Assembly: GCA_030490835.1 (NCBI GenBank)
Contig: CM059973.1
Span: 62,872,008 to 62,936,007 of the forward strand
From: Annona cherimola
Taxonomy: Eukaryota; Streptophyta; Magnoliopsida; Magnoliales; Annonaceae
Length of the DNA stretch: 64,000 nt
Direction of reading: 5' to 3'
Position numbers and translations under genes: made by a program. A model generated the notes under the pieces. It did not search any database, was not told where the DNA came from, and worked only from the letters and a program-made list of their open reading frames with translations. Shown here one piece after another: positions 20,498 to 31,932 of this stretch. The first letter of the stretch is position 1; every line of letters starts with the position of its first letter.

Positions 20498-22560
20498 AAT
20501 AGAATCTAACAGCATCTAACTGGATCTGACAACATCTAACAACATTTAAAGATATCTAACCGAATCTAACTTTTGATATTAATGAGTTAATCCTAATTTA
20601 ACACTTGTAATATGATCCTGAGCCTCTTATAAGGTCATTTATACCTTAATTATAAAATTTGAAACTCAGATAATAGGATTTAAGGAAATCTACTTAATCT
20701 AATGACATTTAACAACATCTAATGATATTTAAACGAATCTAACTTTTGATATTAATAAGTTAATCCTAATTAAACACCTATAATATGATCCTAAGCTCCT
20801 TATAAGGTCATTTATACTTTAATTACAGAATTTCAAACCCAAATAATAAGATTTAATGAAATCCACCTTAATCTAATGATATCTAACAACATCTAAAGAC
20901 ATCTATCAACATCTAACCTGATCTAACGACATCTAACCAAATCTAACTTTTGATGTTAATGAGTTAATCCTAATTTAAGACCTGTAATATGATCATAAGT
21001 CCTTTATAAGATCATTTCTACCTTAATTACAAAATTTCAAACTTAAACAATAGAATTTAATGAAATTCACCTTAATCTAATGACATTTAACAGCATCTAA
21101 CGACATTTAATAGCATCTAATGAAATCTAACAACATGTAACAGCATCTAACGACGTCTAACCAAATATAACTTCTAATATTAGTAAGTTAATCATAATTT
21201 AACACTTATAATATGATCCTAAGCTCCTTATAAGGTCATTTATACCTTAATTATAGAATTTGAAACCCAGATAATTAGATTTAATGAAATCTACCTTAAT
21301 CTAACAACATCTAACAATATCTGACTGCATCTAACAACATCTAATGACATCTAATAGTATCTAACTGCATCTAACAACATCTTAGAGCATCTAACGACAT
21401 CTAACCGAATCTAACTTTTGATATTAATAAGTTAATCTTAATTTAATACCTATAATTTGATTCTAAGCCTCTTATAAGGTCATTTACACCTTAATTACAA
21501 AATTTAAAACCTAGATAATTAGATTTAATGAAATCCACCTTCATCTAATGATATCTAATAGCATCTAATCGCATCTAACAACATCTAAGGATATCTAACA
21601 ACATCAAACCAAATCTAACGTTATCTAATAGCATCTAAGGACATCTAATCGAATCTAACTTTTGATATTAATAAGTTAATCTTAATTTAACACCTGCAAT
21701 ATGATCTTAAGCCCCCTTATAAGGTCATTTCTACCTTAATTACATAATTTCAAACGTAGATAATACGATTTAACTAAATCCACCTTAATCTAATAATATC
21801 TAACGACATCTAACAATATCTAACCAGATCTAACGACATCTAATAGCATCTAATGGTATCTAATCAAATCTAACTTTTGTTATTAATAATTTAATCCTAA
21901 TTTAATACATGTAATATAATCCTAAGCCCCTTACAGAGTCATTTATATCTTAATTGCAGAATTTGAAACCAAGATAATTAGATTTAATATAATACATCTT
22001 AATCTAATAGTATCTAACTGCATCTAACAGCATTTAACGACATCTAACAACATCTAACCGGATCGACGACATCTAACAGTATCTAATGACATCTAACCAA
22101 ATGTAACTTTTGATATTAATAAGTTAATCTTAATCTAACACCTGTAACATGATCCTTAGCCCTTATAAGGTCATTTATACCTTAATTACACAATTTGAAA
22201 CCTATATAATAGGATTTAATGAAATCCATCTTAATCTAATGACATCTAACTGCATCTAACAATATCTAAAGACATCTAGTAGTATCTAACCGGATCTAAT
22301 AACATCTAATAGTATTTAACAGCATCTAACCGAATCTAACTTTTGATGTTAATACGTTAATCTTAATTTAACACATGTAATATGATATTAAGCCCATTAT
22401 AAGGTCATTTATACCTTAATTACAGAATTTGAAACCCAGATAATTTGGTTTAATAAAATCTACATTAATCTAATGGCATCTAGCAACATCTAATCGTATC
22501 TAGCAGCATCTAACGGCATCTACCAGCTTCTAACCAAATCTAGCGACACCTATAATATGA
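20498..22560. repeat. Two-level minisatellite, about nine units of 170-246 bp
   Basis: A core of about 130 bp (CTTTTGATATTAATAAGTTA, then CCTAATTTAACACCTGTAAT, then CTTATAAGGTCATTTATACC) recurs near 20570, 20741, 20945, 21168, 21414, 21657, 21868, 22102 and 22337. Between cores lies a variable number of decamers of the type ACATCTAACG. Core spacing is therefore uneven (about 171 to 246 bp) while the core itself is steady. No open frame. Confidence 0.9.
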
Positions 22561-24188
22561 TCCTAATCCCGTTATAAGGTCATTTATACATTAATTACGA
22601 AAAATAGAAAATATTAAGTATTGAATTTTATCATCTTAAAAATAAATTATAAATTACTATTTTTATTTTTAATATAAATAAATATACAAATATTTAATTT
22701 TATTAGAAGTGAATTTCAAGGAATAAGTAACATGTATGGTTACCTATCTTATGTTGCTCATTTTAATTTTATATTAATAAAATATAAATAAAATAAAGAT
22801 TAATTTAAATCAATTTAAGTGAATATAAAATTATGAATTTAACAAACATTTTGTTAAATAAAAAGTTTGTAACAACATTCATGGATTTTTCTTCAATTTT
22901 TACAATATAGATTAATTTGAAATGAATTTTTTTTTTAGTTAGCAAGAACCGTTATTGCCCATGGTATATGAAGATGGAGGAGTGGAGAATTGAAGCCCCA
23001 ACGCTAGGCACATATGCCTACATATGACACTAACTAACCTATGACTAGGTTCAGAATTTGAAATGAATATTAACAGAACAAAAATGATTTGCACACAAGA
23101 ACATAGTATAATTAATTAGACTAATCAAATTAACATTTATGATATAATTTTTTAATTTATGATAAACATCATTTACTGATTATATTGAGCTATTTTACCA
23201 ACTTATTGAGTTAAATCCACAAAAACTCGTAGGTTTTGTCATTTTTCAGTTGGTCATTTCAATCTAAAATTAATAAATTTAATATTATTTTAAACTAAGA
23301 TAATTTTATTGATTTAATAAAATGTGTATTAAATAAAATATTTCTCAAAATCATCCAATATCATCTCCAATTTTTGTGAGTTAAATTGATTTGAATAGAA
23401 GCTTCATTGAAAACAATCACATTTTTAATTAAGTTTATATTTACATTAATTTTTATTTTAAATTAAATTAAAATAAAAATATCTATATTATTTTTGTAAC
23501 TAAAATTTATATTTCATATACTTTTTATTGCAAATTCATGTAAATCAAAATTTAAGCAAAAAATAATAAAAGTAAAATAAAAATGATTAGGAAATTAAGT
23601 TTTTATTGACATTAAATTATCATTTTGTATTTATATATAAATAAGAAATATTTAAATTATTTTAATAACATCTAATTTGATACTAGCTATGCTTTTTTTT
23701 AATTATATCACTACAATGGAAAAAGAGACGATCTGGTGTCAATACTCATACACAACAGTTGTTTACTATTGCACTATTTGCTAGTACACTACCTTTGCTT
23801 TTTAGAAATAATATTTTAATAAATTACATTTATTTAATTATATATGTAACTATAATTTGGATTTAATAATTTAAATATATGTGACTTTTAAGATTCGTTT
23901 GACCCGCCCGCTCGCCTGCCTACCCCCCCTCCCGTAATGCTTTAGCATAAAAAGGCAGATTGATGCTTCAACTCACCCACACACTCATATGCACATTACT
24001 ATATTAATAATTATATCTAGAAAATAAGTTATCTCTTTAAAACAAAATTATCTAAAATAATAATTGCAGCTATACAAAAAAAAATTAAACATCAGTTATT
24101 GAAATTTATTTTAAAACTAAATTATAAATGATTGTTTCAATTAAATGCATATTAAGCATAGCCTTTCTAATTTATACAAATGTCACAC
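22561..24188. repeat. AT-rich sequence containing a diverged copy of the repeat at 36.2-37.1 kb
   Basis: About 22860-23480 aligns by eye with about 36370-37040. Shared anchors are GAATTGA(A/T)GC(C/T)CCAAC, TTGAG(C/A)TATTTTAC, CTCAAAAT(C/T)ATCCAATAT-like text and the ATTTACAT(T/A)..ATTTTTAT ending. A C-rich island lies at 23900-23940. No gene recognised. The Athila-like element inserted just to the right. Confidence 0.5.
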
Positions 24189-25824
24189 TGACGAGCTGCG
24201 TATATGTCAATTAAAATACTCGCTTTTAACGCAAGTATACGTGCCGAATCAAATAATAAAGAGTGAGTAGAGTATCGTTCCCACGAGAAATTGTCTAATT
24301 AGGATTATTAATCAGTTTAATTGCTTTCGGTGAGTAGAAAATTCTGTGTTTGAAATTTAAAACTACAGCTTTCAAATGCAATAAGAAATCAGAATAGAGT
24401 CCACGGAATATCTGGATTACTGAAAACAGGTTTATCAATTGGAGGTGACAGATGGATAGCTCAGAATCCTTGAATTTAAACTATATTGCATTAGTTTCTT
24501 TTCATTAGATTGTGCATGAATTTACTAGTCCAAGTTCAATAATTTTTATCTCTTCCAACATATATAAAGCTAATTACACCCTATTCAATTGTTATGTTCC
24601 CATGCCATTAAATAAAATGGAATTGATAAGTTCATAATCTGTTCGTTGACTAAATAGGGTTTAACGGTATATTCCTATCCATTAAATAACTCCCCTTAAC
24701 AAAGAGGAAACCTATACCCCACACATGGATCTAGCAGAGATTTTTCTTTTCCAAGGATTAATCAAGCAATTAAATCATCTTACAAGGTAGCTAATCTTGT
24801 AAAAAGCATTAAACCACATATGCAAGGGTAAATCAACACACAATCATATAGAAAATTAAATATTCATTCCTGAATCTTAAAGGACCAATACAATATAGTT
24901 AGATATCAATTCATCCTAACTATCTATCTAAAGGAAGTTTAGTTCACAGACATGATATAAAAATTCTTTACATCCATTATAAAAGTATCTAGAGAAATAG
25001 AGAAAGAAAAATAGAAAGATGAAGAGAAAACTGGTTTTCCGCAGTTTCCACCAACAGGGTTGAATCTTCTCTTCAATCCGCGTTTCAAACGAGTTTGTTC
25101 CTTCTCTGGCTGTTTATTCTGTCTCTGGGCTCTCTCCCTTCGCACGTGAATCCCCAGGTTCTATTTATAATCTCTAATTTGCACAGCACACGTACAGAAA
25201 TTTGGGCGTACGGATGTGTAGTGGCGCCTAGGCGCCAACTCTCTATATGCTGGGTAACTTAGAAACCTTTCTGGATGTCCTAGGAATTCATGCCTTGGCG
25301 TCTGAGCGCCAACTCCCTGGATGTTTAATGATTTGAAAACTCTTCGAAGTACACCTACATGATCATGCCATGGAGCCTAGGCACCCCAAGCTAGCACCTA
25401 GGCGCCAACCTCCTGGAAGCAATTGTCCTAAAAACTCTTCTGGGGTGTCTGCCTGTTAATGAAGTGGCGCCTAGGCGTCAACTCCTTGGAAGCAATCAAA
25501 TGCTGGATGTTGGAGATTTTGGCAAAGGCCTGTACGGTGGTGCCTGGGCCCCAAACCCATGCTCTCTCACTTGACTCCGTTCTGCATTTGACTCGCCTAC
25601 ACGCTTGTAATTTGCCCATCCTTCTGAAAAAATGAATAAACCAAATAAATGAACAAAAAATGCCTAATTTATGCCAAAAATGCATAAAAACCATGTAATG
25701 CTCCTAGAATGCAAAGCGAGTGAAAATTAAGCTAAATGGATGCAAACTAAGGCTAATCTCTTGGACTAACGCACAAATATAGTCTAAAATGGGTCATGAT
25801 AACTCACATTTTTATGAGTTATCA
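24189..25824 (-). repeat. 3' LTR of the Athila-like element
   Basis: 1,636 bp, nearly the same as the right LTR. In the minus-strand sense U3 runs from 25824 to the TATA box at 25161-25169 (TATAAATAG), with R/U5 below it. Confidence 0.95.
25161..25570 (-). promoter_or_regulatory. U3 promoter: TATAAATAG plus TGGCGCCTAGGCGCCA cluster
   Basis: TATAAATAG lies at 25161-25169 on the minus strand. Directly upstream, 25205-25560 holds one full 16-bp palindrome TGGCGCCTAGGCGCCA (near 25221) and at least three decayed forms (near 25290, 25390 and 25464), spaced about 70-100 bp. The decayed forms differ mostly by C/T or G/A. Regulator binding is inferred. Confidence 0.65.
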
Positions 25825-25840
25825 CACTCCCAAACTTAAA
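25825..25840 (-). promoter_or_regulatory. Polypurine tract of the Athila-like element
   Basis: The minus strand reads TTTAAGTTTGGGAGTG directly before the left LTR, the usual form for Athila-type elements. Confidence 0.8.
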
Positions 25841-25875
25841 TGTTGCTAGTCCTCGAGCAACACATGCAAACACAA

Positions 25876-25908
25876 TGAATGAATGAATGAATGAATGAAT
25901 GAATGAAT
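25876..25908. repeat. (GAAT)n microsatellite
   Basis: Eight uninterrupted tetranucleotide units. Confidence 0.95.
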
Positions 25909-26285
25909 GGACCTGTCAACTCAACATGCTTCCCATTATGCTTTGATCAATCCATTTATCTGTTCAATAAGGTCAAGAATAATCTAAACTTGAAAAATCA
26001 TTCATTACACAAAACAGGGCATGCATTTTCATTCTTAAACTAAGTTACATTTGAGTGACAAAATTTCCTAATACATGGTCATAATTCAATATGCTAATCT
26101 TCCACTTGATCAGAAAAACTGGTTGGAAAATCAATGAAAATAGGCGAACCAAGTTTTAAGTTGAACTAACTGGTCAGAGAAAATGGTAATCATTCACTGG
26201 ATTCAATTTTAGCCCAACTGCACATTCTTTCTCCCCAAACTTATTACAAAACTCTTCTCACCGTATTTCAGGATATCTGGAGATC

Positions 26286-26286
<1 letters not shown>

Positions 26287-26326
<40 letters not shown>

Positions 26327-26327
26327 T
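26287..26327. repeat. (ATT)n microsatellite
   Basis: About 13 uninterrupted TTA/ATT triplets. Confidence 0.95.
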
Positions 26328-27061
26328 TGGGCTCCTCTCACCATATTTCAGGGTATTTGGGAAGAATTTTGATTTTAAAGTATTATTACTATGATTTTCC
26401 TTTATTTTTTTACGCGAACCTTGCCATTTGTTGATGCCAAGTCCCGGTTACTTAGCTTAGGTCAATCACCCCCTTTTTATTGTTCTGATGCCTTGTTAGG
26501 GGTACTGAACATGCCAGTGTAATTTTTGTGAAATATTACCATTTCTGAACCTATTAATTCCCTTAAAGTACTTGGTCAGCATTCATTTATTTCAGTTCTC
26601 ATCATTTCAGTTTGGAAGATTGACATATAATTGAATTAGAACAATGTACTATGAAATCCTTTTAATTCTTTCACATGTCATTTGCAATTTGCTTTAATAC
26701 ATGGTTCTTAATCTGAATTGCCCATTTTTCATTAATTCAATTTCAAGTCAACATTATTCACAACCTTGCACATTTTCAATAAGATGGATTGAACAAAGAT
26801 AACTTTCATTAGCTGGAGTTGACATAATATGCAATCTGAACAAAACATGAAAAAAGAAAAAAAAACAAACCTATGGTTGAGAATTATACACCCCCCCAAA
26901 CTTCAGAGATGCATTGTCCTCAATGTATGATGTCCTAGGATGACCTAATAAAGAAAATACCAAGTAAAATAAAACAAAAATAAAGAAAAATGGAAGGGAC
27001 CGGGACTCCCTCATGAATCGAACTTGGTGGCATCCTTGTTGTCATTGTCGCTACACTACGG

Positions 27062-28108
27062 CTAGGATGGTTGCCAGAAGCACGATCTGAACATCGGAGG
27101 CGTCGATGGGAAGGGCAGGAGAGTCAAGATGTCGATGTGGCGGTCTTCCACAATCCGGCGCAAGTAGGCCTCCTTCGTCCTGTCGTGCTGACGCATATAC
27201 CTAGCTTGGGCCGCTACCAAGTTCTCCAGGTTGGTCAGTCGCTCGCCAATGGATAGCGGATGAGAGGAAGGGCCCGCTGGTGGAGCTGTTGTGGGGCGTG
27301 TCATGGCGGTGCGAACTTATGGCTAGGTGCGGTAGGAGAGGTCATCTATGATCACCTGGCAATTCAGGACCTCCTCCGTCGGCTCCCATCCTGTCCGCTT
27401 GCAGATCCCGGTAATGAGGGATAGAAAGTAGTAGCTGCCCTGGGGTGTGGTCGCACTGGCGTAGATCTGATGGTAGATTAGCCTGCCCACATCTATTGAC
27501 ATCTCGCTGTATATGGCGTGAAGCAGGAGCACCCTATCCATCGTCACCTCACTGACATGCGTCGATGGCATCATCCTAGCTGAGACAAAATGGAAGAATA
27601 TCTGCCCGTCATACATCATATCACTACGTTTGAAGGACGTGAGCTGTCCTCTTGTTGACTTCCACGTCGAAGGCCTTTTGCAGAGGTGCATAGTAATGGA
27701 GTTGACGTCTCGGTCTTCTCCCTCCAAAAAGGCCACGTACTCGTCTGGGCGATCGAAATAACACAACCCATAGAAGGAGTTGATCGCCTCAGCATGAAAT
27801 GGGACGATCTTGCCTCTGACCTTGATCTGCCCCTGTTCATGCTCCACCGCATTAGCGTAAAACTCTTTGACCACTGGGACGATCGCAGGCTCTGGCTGTG
27901 CTAAGAATTTCTGCCAACCTCGAGCATTCAGGGCATTGATGAAGTTATCGGAGAAAGAAGCAATCTTGATTCCCCTCTCTGGAATCAGGTGGCCCTTCTA
28001 TAGTGAGTCTGTGTACCGCTTGAAGGCCTGAGCGGACACAAACCGGTTGGTGTCGAATTCCACCGGCTCCTGAATTTTCTTCCTCTTGGCAGATGACGAG
28101 GAAGCCAT
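27062..28108 (-). pseudogene. Third (env-position) ORF of the Athila-like element, nearly intact
   Basis: Start chosen at 28108 (MASSSSAKRKK), the first Met followed by the basic run typical of this ORF class. One frame covers the whole length with only three stops: a TAG near 27995, and a TAG and a TAA near 27310-27322. Blocks in order are FDTNRFVSAQAFKRY, PERGIKIASFSDNFINALNA, VVKEFYANAVEHEQGQIKVR, FHAEAINSFYGLCYF, MDRVLLLHAIYSEMSIDVGR and SYYFLSLITGICKRTG. This is the plant retroelement domain I associate with Pfam Transposase_32. The C-terminus has a proline-rich linker (TAPPAGPSSHP) and a short coiled coil (SIGERLTNLENLVAAQARYM). There is no signal peptide or transmembrane span in this frame. 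The role is unknown; position suggests an env-like or accessory protein. Confidence 0.8.
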
Positions 28109-28690
28109 GTCTCTAACAAATAGTCGCCTCAAACAAAAGTCCAAAACCAACCACACAAGCCAACCTCCAAAAATTGCACACAAAGCTCTAATCCGCCTAC
28201 CAAACACCAAAATTATCTTATCCAATCCAATCCAATCCTCCACCCAAACAATCACCAAGCAAATTCAAATCAAGGAAAAGGCTTCAAAGATGAAGAGATT
28301 TTACCCCCCGGAAGCTTTCCACTTGAGAATCTGCACAGATGCTATTTTTGCACTAGCGCTGGGGTGCGGTGGGGTGGTGCCTAGGCGTCGCTCTGCTGAC
28401 GGTGCTGTCCAGTGCCAGTCGAAACAAATTGTGGAGATTAGGCTTGAAATGGAGCCCAAAATAAGGAGAAATTGATAAGAAACAATGTGTAGGAATGGGG
28501 CTAAGGATTTTGTGATGAAAAACTGGATTTTTAGGTGGATCTAAAAAAAGGGGAAAAGTGAGAATGGAATGGATGGAATGGAGAGATGATTGCTTGATGA
28601 AATAGGGTTGGATTTGAGTTGAAATAGCTTGGAATCAAAGGGAGAATGTTTGAAAATGACAAAGGGGGGAAAAAGTGGCGTCGGGGCGTG
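28109..28690 (-). other. Leader region upstream of the third ORF
   Basis: Separates the third-ORF start from the promoter-like cluster. The minus strand is open upstream of the Met but shows no conserved protein. One palindrome half site (GTGCCTAGGCGTCG) lies near 28377. Confidence 0.4.
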
Positions 28691-28845
28691 GGGTTAGGGT
28701 TTAGAACCCTAACCCGTGCCTTATAAAGCCATCTGGGCCGCGCTGTCCACGACCCAGCGCCGGGGCGCCAATTCATCACTCCGTGTTCTTTGGGATCTTC
28801 ATCACGGCGCTGGGGCGCCCCCATGCGGCGCCTAGGTACCGATGT
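28691..28845 (-). promoter_or_regulatory. Possible internal promoter for the third ORF
   Basis: On the minus strand, in order: GGCGCC-type sites like those of the LTR (near 28830, 28810 and 28755), a TATA-like TTTATAAG (28721-28728), and an inverted telomere-type repeat GGTTAGGGTTTAGAACCCTAACC (28692-28714, split here by its TAGA centre) which contains an exact telo box AAACCCTAA. Telo boxes sit near the start site in many plant promoters. The order matches the LTR promoter of the same element. Activity is inferred. Confidence 0.45.
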
Positions 28846-28924
28846 TCTTCAGCAATTTTTTAAAATTTTTGCTCTCAGCTGTTTCCAAGCATAATCTTTA
28901 TGAAATTGAGCTCCAAGTCATTCT

Positions 28925-28970
28925 CCTAAAAAAATAAAAAATAAAAAAATAAAAAAAAATAAAAAAAATA
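28925..28970. repeat. A-rich (AAAAAAT)n tract
   Basis: Irregular A-runs separated by single T, between the end of pol and the promoter-like cluster. Confidence 0.85.
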
Positions 28971-29056
28971 AAAACACAAATCAAAATGAAAATGAGTAAT
29001 GGGTTGCCTCCCATTCAGCGCTAAGTTTAACGTCCTCAGCCCGACGTTCCCATTGT

Positions 29057-30230
29057 TCAATTTTCTTTCAGTTCCACCACCTCCTTGCAACACTGAAAAT
29101 CATCTCCCAAATAATGCTTTAGACATTGCCCATTCATGACGAAACCATTTCCGGATGCCTCGTTGAATATATCCACTACTCCGTGCTCAGTCGCCTTTAT
29201 CACCACAAACGGACCTGACCATCTGGATTTGAACTTTCCTAGAAACAATTTCAACTTGGAATTGAAAAGCAGAACTCTCTGACCTAGCTTGAATCACCGT
29301 GGTAAAATCTTTTTGTCATGTCATTTCTTCACCTTTTCTTTATAGATCTTGGCATTTTCATAGGCTTACATTCGGAACTCGTCCAACTCATTGAGTTGCA
29401 GCAATCGGCGCTCCCCTGCTTATTGTATGTCCAGGTTCAGTTTTTTAATCGCTCAATAAGCATTGTGTTCCAATTCCAGCAGCAGATGATAGGCTTTTCC
29501 ATAAACTAGTTGGTAAGGAGACATTCCAAACTGGGTTTTATAGGCAGTTCGATACGCCCATAGTGCATTGTCCAACTTAATAGACCAATCTTTGCGTGAT
29601 GATCTGATTGTTTTCTCCAGAATTTGCTTTAATTCTCTGTTGGCCAACTCGACTTGTCCATTGGCTTGTGGATGATAAGCTGTCGTCACCCTGTGGTGTA
29701 CGCCATATTTGTGCAGAATTGCCATGAACTGCCGGTTGCAGAAATGAGATGCTCCATCACTAATGATCACCCAAGGCATGCCGAAACGTGTAAAAATATT
29801 CTTCTTGTGAACTTAAGAACCGTTTTGGCATCGCCCGCTTGAGTGAGAATCGCTTCTACCTATTTGGAAACATAATCAACAACCATCAGAATATATTAGT
29901 TTCCAAAGGACAGGATGAATGGACTCATGAAGTCGATACCCCAAACATCAAATATTTCCATTTCAAAGACATTAGTGAGAGACATTTCATGTCCTTTGGA
30001 AATATTACCTGTACGTTGGCATTGATCACATCATTTGACATAGAAATGGGTGTCCTTGAACACAGATGGCCAGTAAAACTCCGATTGAAATATTTTCGCC
30101 GCAGTTTTATCTCCTTGGAAATGACCTCCATATGGTGATGAATGACAGCTCTGCAATATCGATTTCTGTTCACATTCTGGAATGCATCTCTGATATAAGT
30201 GGTCTGGGCATTGCTTGAACAAATATGGAT
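29057..30230 (-). pseudogene. Gypsy integrase, C-terminal part of pol
   Basis: Zinc-binding start near 30150-30220 (LSFITIWRSF, CQMM, CLxxC remnants), then the core. [18 protein letters not shown] carries the second catalytic Asp, and [20 protein letters not shown] carries the Glu; both are in the open piece 29779-29453. It continues in the same frame through several stops, including FRM-stop-AYENAK and KK-stop-HDKKILPR, where Gln and Trp are usual. It ends with LFLGKFKSRWSGPFVVIKAT (29254-29057), the GPF/Y module typical of Gypsy integrases. It would join cDNA ends to the chromosome. Broken in this copy. Confidence 0.92.
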
Positions 30231-30800
30231 CATCCTAGAAATAAAATTTCATGTCATGGAGAAATTTCTTCCTTTGGTGTGAATTCAGCTCCGGAGGTAA
30301 CAATCCACTGACGATATAATTTACAAAGTCTGCATACCATGGTGGACTACCTGGGGAGATAGAAAATAGCTGCTCATCCGGAAACACTTCCCGAATCTAC
30401 TACGTGTCTTAGGTCGGCTGGGATTCTCGATGCGGGATAAATGATCAGCAACCTGATTTTCAGCTCCTTCTCGGTCCTTGATTTCAAGGTCGAACTCCTG
30501 TAACAGCAGGACCCACTAGATCAAGCGTGATTTTGCATCCTTTTTCTCAATCAAATACTTAATGCCCGAATGGTCTGTGTACACAATCACTTTGTTGCCC
30601 ACTAGATAGGCTCTGAATTTGTCGAATGCAAATACCACCGCTAGCAGTTCCTTTTTTGTCGTGGTATAATTCATTTGTGCCTTGTTCAGGGTTTTGCTAG
30701 CGTAGTTGATGGAGTGAAAATTTTATTCTTCTGCTAGCCTAGTACCGCTCCCACTGTGTAGTTTTTTGCATCGCACGTTAGTTCGAATGGGAGGTTTCAT
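30231..30800 (-). pseudogene. Gypsy RNase H and tether, heavily broken
   Basis: LTCDAKNYTVGAVLG near 30760 is the RNase H start (usual CDAS), followed by stop-ridden sequence that still aligns with [15 protein letters not shown] and [21 protein letters not shown] blocks. No catalytic set can be confirmed. Confidence 0.75.
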
Positions 30801-31690
30801 TCTAGAGAAATACTAATTGGCGTAGATACCAATCTCTATTTCAGCTCCTGGAATGCCTCCATGCATTCGTTGGTGAATTCGAATGGCGCATCTTTCTCGA
30901 GCAACGAACATAGCGGCTTGGCTATCTTGGAGAAGTCTTTTATGAACCGCTTGTAGAACCTTGTATGTCCTAGAAAATTGCGAATGCCCTTGACTGAGGT
31001 GGGTGGAGGCAATTTTTGATTGTATCGATTTTAGCTTTGTCAACTTCGATTCCCTATTTGGAGACCTAGTGACCAAGTACAATGCCCTCCTGCACCATAA
31101 AGTGACACTTTTTCCAGTTGAGAACCAGGTTCGTATCCTTACAACGCTCGAGCATCTTTGATAAGTTGATCAGGCACGTGTCATAGGAATTCCCGAATAC
31201 CGAGAAATCGTCCACGAATACCTCCAGGAAGTCTCCACCATGTCAGTGAAAATGACCATCATACACCGCTAAAATGTACCTAGGGTGTTGCATAGGCCAA
31301 ATGGCATTCGCCTGAATGCGAACGTACCATATGGACATGTGAATGTGGTCTTTTCTTGGTCATCCGATGCTATCATAATCTGATGGTAACCTGAATAACC
31401 GTCCAGAAAGCAATAGAATTCCCGCCCCGCTAACCTGTCCAACATCTGATCAATGAATGGGAATGAAAAATGATCCTTTCGGGTGGCTTTGTTCAGCTTG
31501 CGGTAGTCCATACAAACTCCCCAACCAGTAACTGTCCTGATTGGGATCAACTCGTTGTTCTTACTGGAGACGACCGTCATACCACCTTTCTTCAGGATGC
31601 ACTGCACCGGGCTAACCCAAGAGCTGTCGGAGATAGGGTATATAACACCTGCATCTAGCCATTTGTGATGTCGACGATGGTCCATCCTAT
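30801..31690 (-). pseudogene. Gypsy reverse transcriptase, degenerate
   Basis: The open piece 31685-31269 contains WLDAGVIYPISDSSWVSPVQ, then CMDYRKLNKATRKDHFSFPF, FLDGYSGYHQIMIA (the first catalytic Asp in the usual F-L-D-G-Y-S-G form) and FAFRRMPFGLCNTLGTF. After one stop the frame continues to LEVFVDDFSVFG near 31205, so the FVDD box is intact. The thumb and connection region below 31130 has several stops. Only the broken frame rules out activity. Confidence 0.93.
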
Positions 31691-31932
31691 GGCCTTTTGT
31701 GATTTCTGAGCACTCTGAGCAGTTTTTCTTCCTGCACGGGATCCAATGCAGAAGAAATAATCACTGGGAGTGAGGATTCCGCTCCCAAGTAGGCATATTT
31801 GAGGTTCTTTGGAAGGGGTTTCAGCTCCAGAATAGGCAGCTCTTCGATCGATGACTTCAACTATTTAAAAGATTCTGGTTTGAGCTCCAACGATTCGAAT
31901 TTCTGTGGGTATCGTGAAAAAGTCAAAGATTG
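31691..31932 (-). pseudogene. Linker between protease and reverse transcriptase
   Basis: Minus-strand sequence with ELPILEPKPLPKNLKYA-like text near 31790-31840, the conserved approach to Athila reverse transcriptase, interrupted by stops. Confidence 0.6.

Larger units (their letters stand above)
25841..27061 (-). other. 3' untranslated internal region with microsatellites
   Basis: No coding sequence. Contains (GAAT)n at 25876-25908 and (ATT)n at 26287-26327. Near 26890-26935 the minus strand has CATTGAGGACAATG followed by AGTTTGGGGGGG, a second purine tract of the kind seen upstream of Athila 3' ends. Confidence 0.7.

Noticed and set aside
20498..22560. CRISPR-like regular repeats
   Set aside because: Repeats are direct, degenerate and of two sizes. 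There are no unique spacers, and the setting is a plant chromosome.
24189..24400. Separate short inverted-repeat transposon at the TGACGAGCTGCG ends
   Set aside because: These bases are the LTR ends of the Athila-like element. The primer site and purine tract fit that reading.
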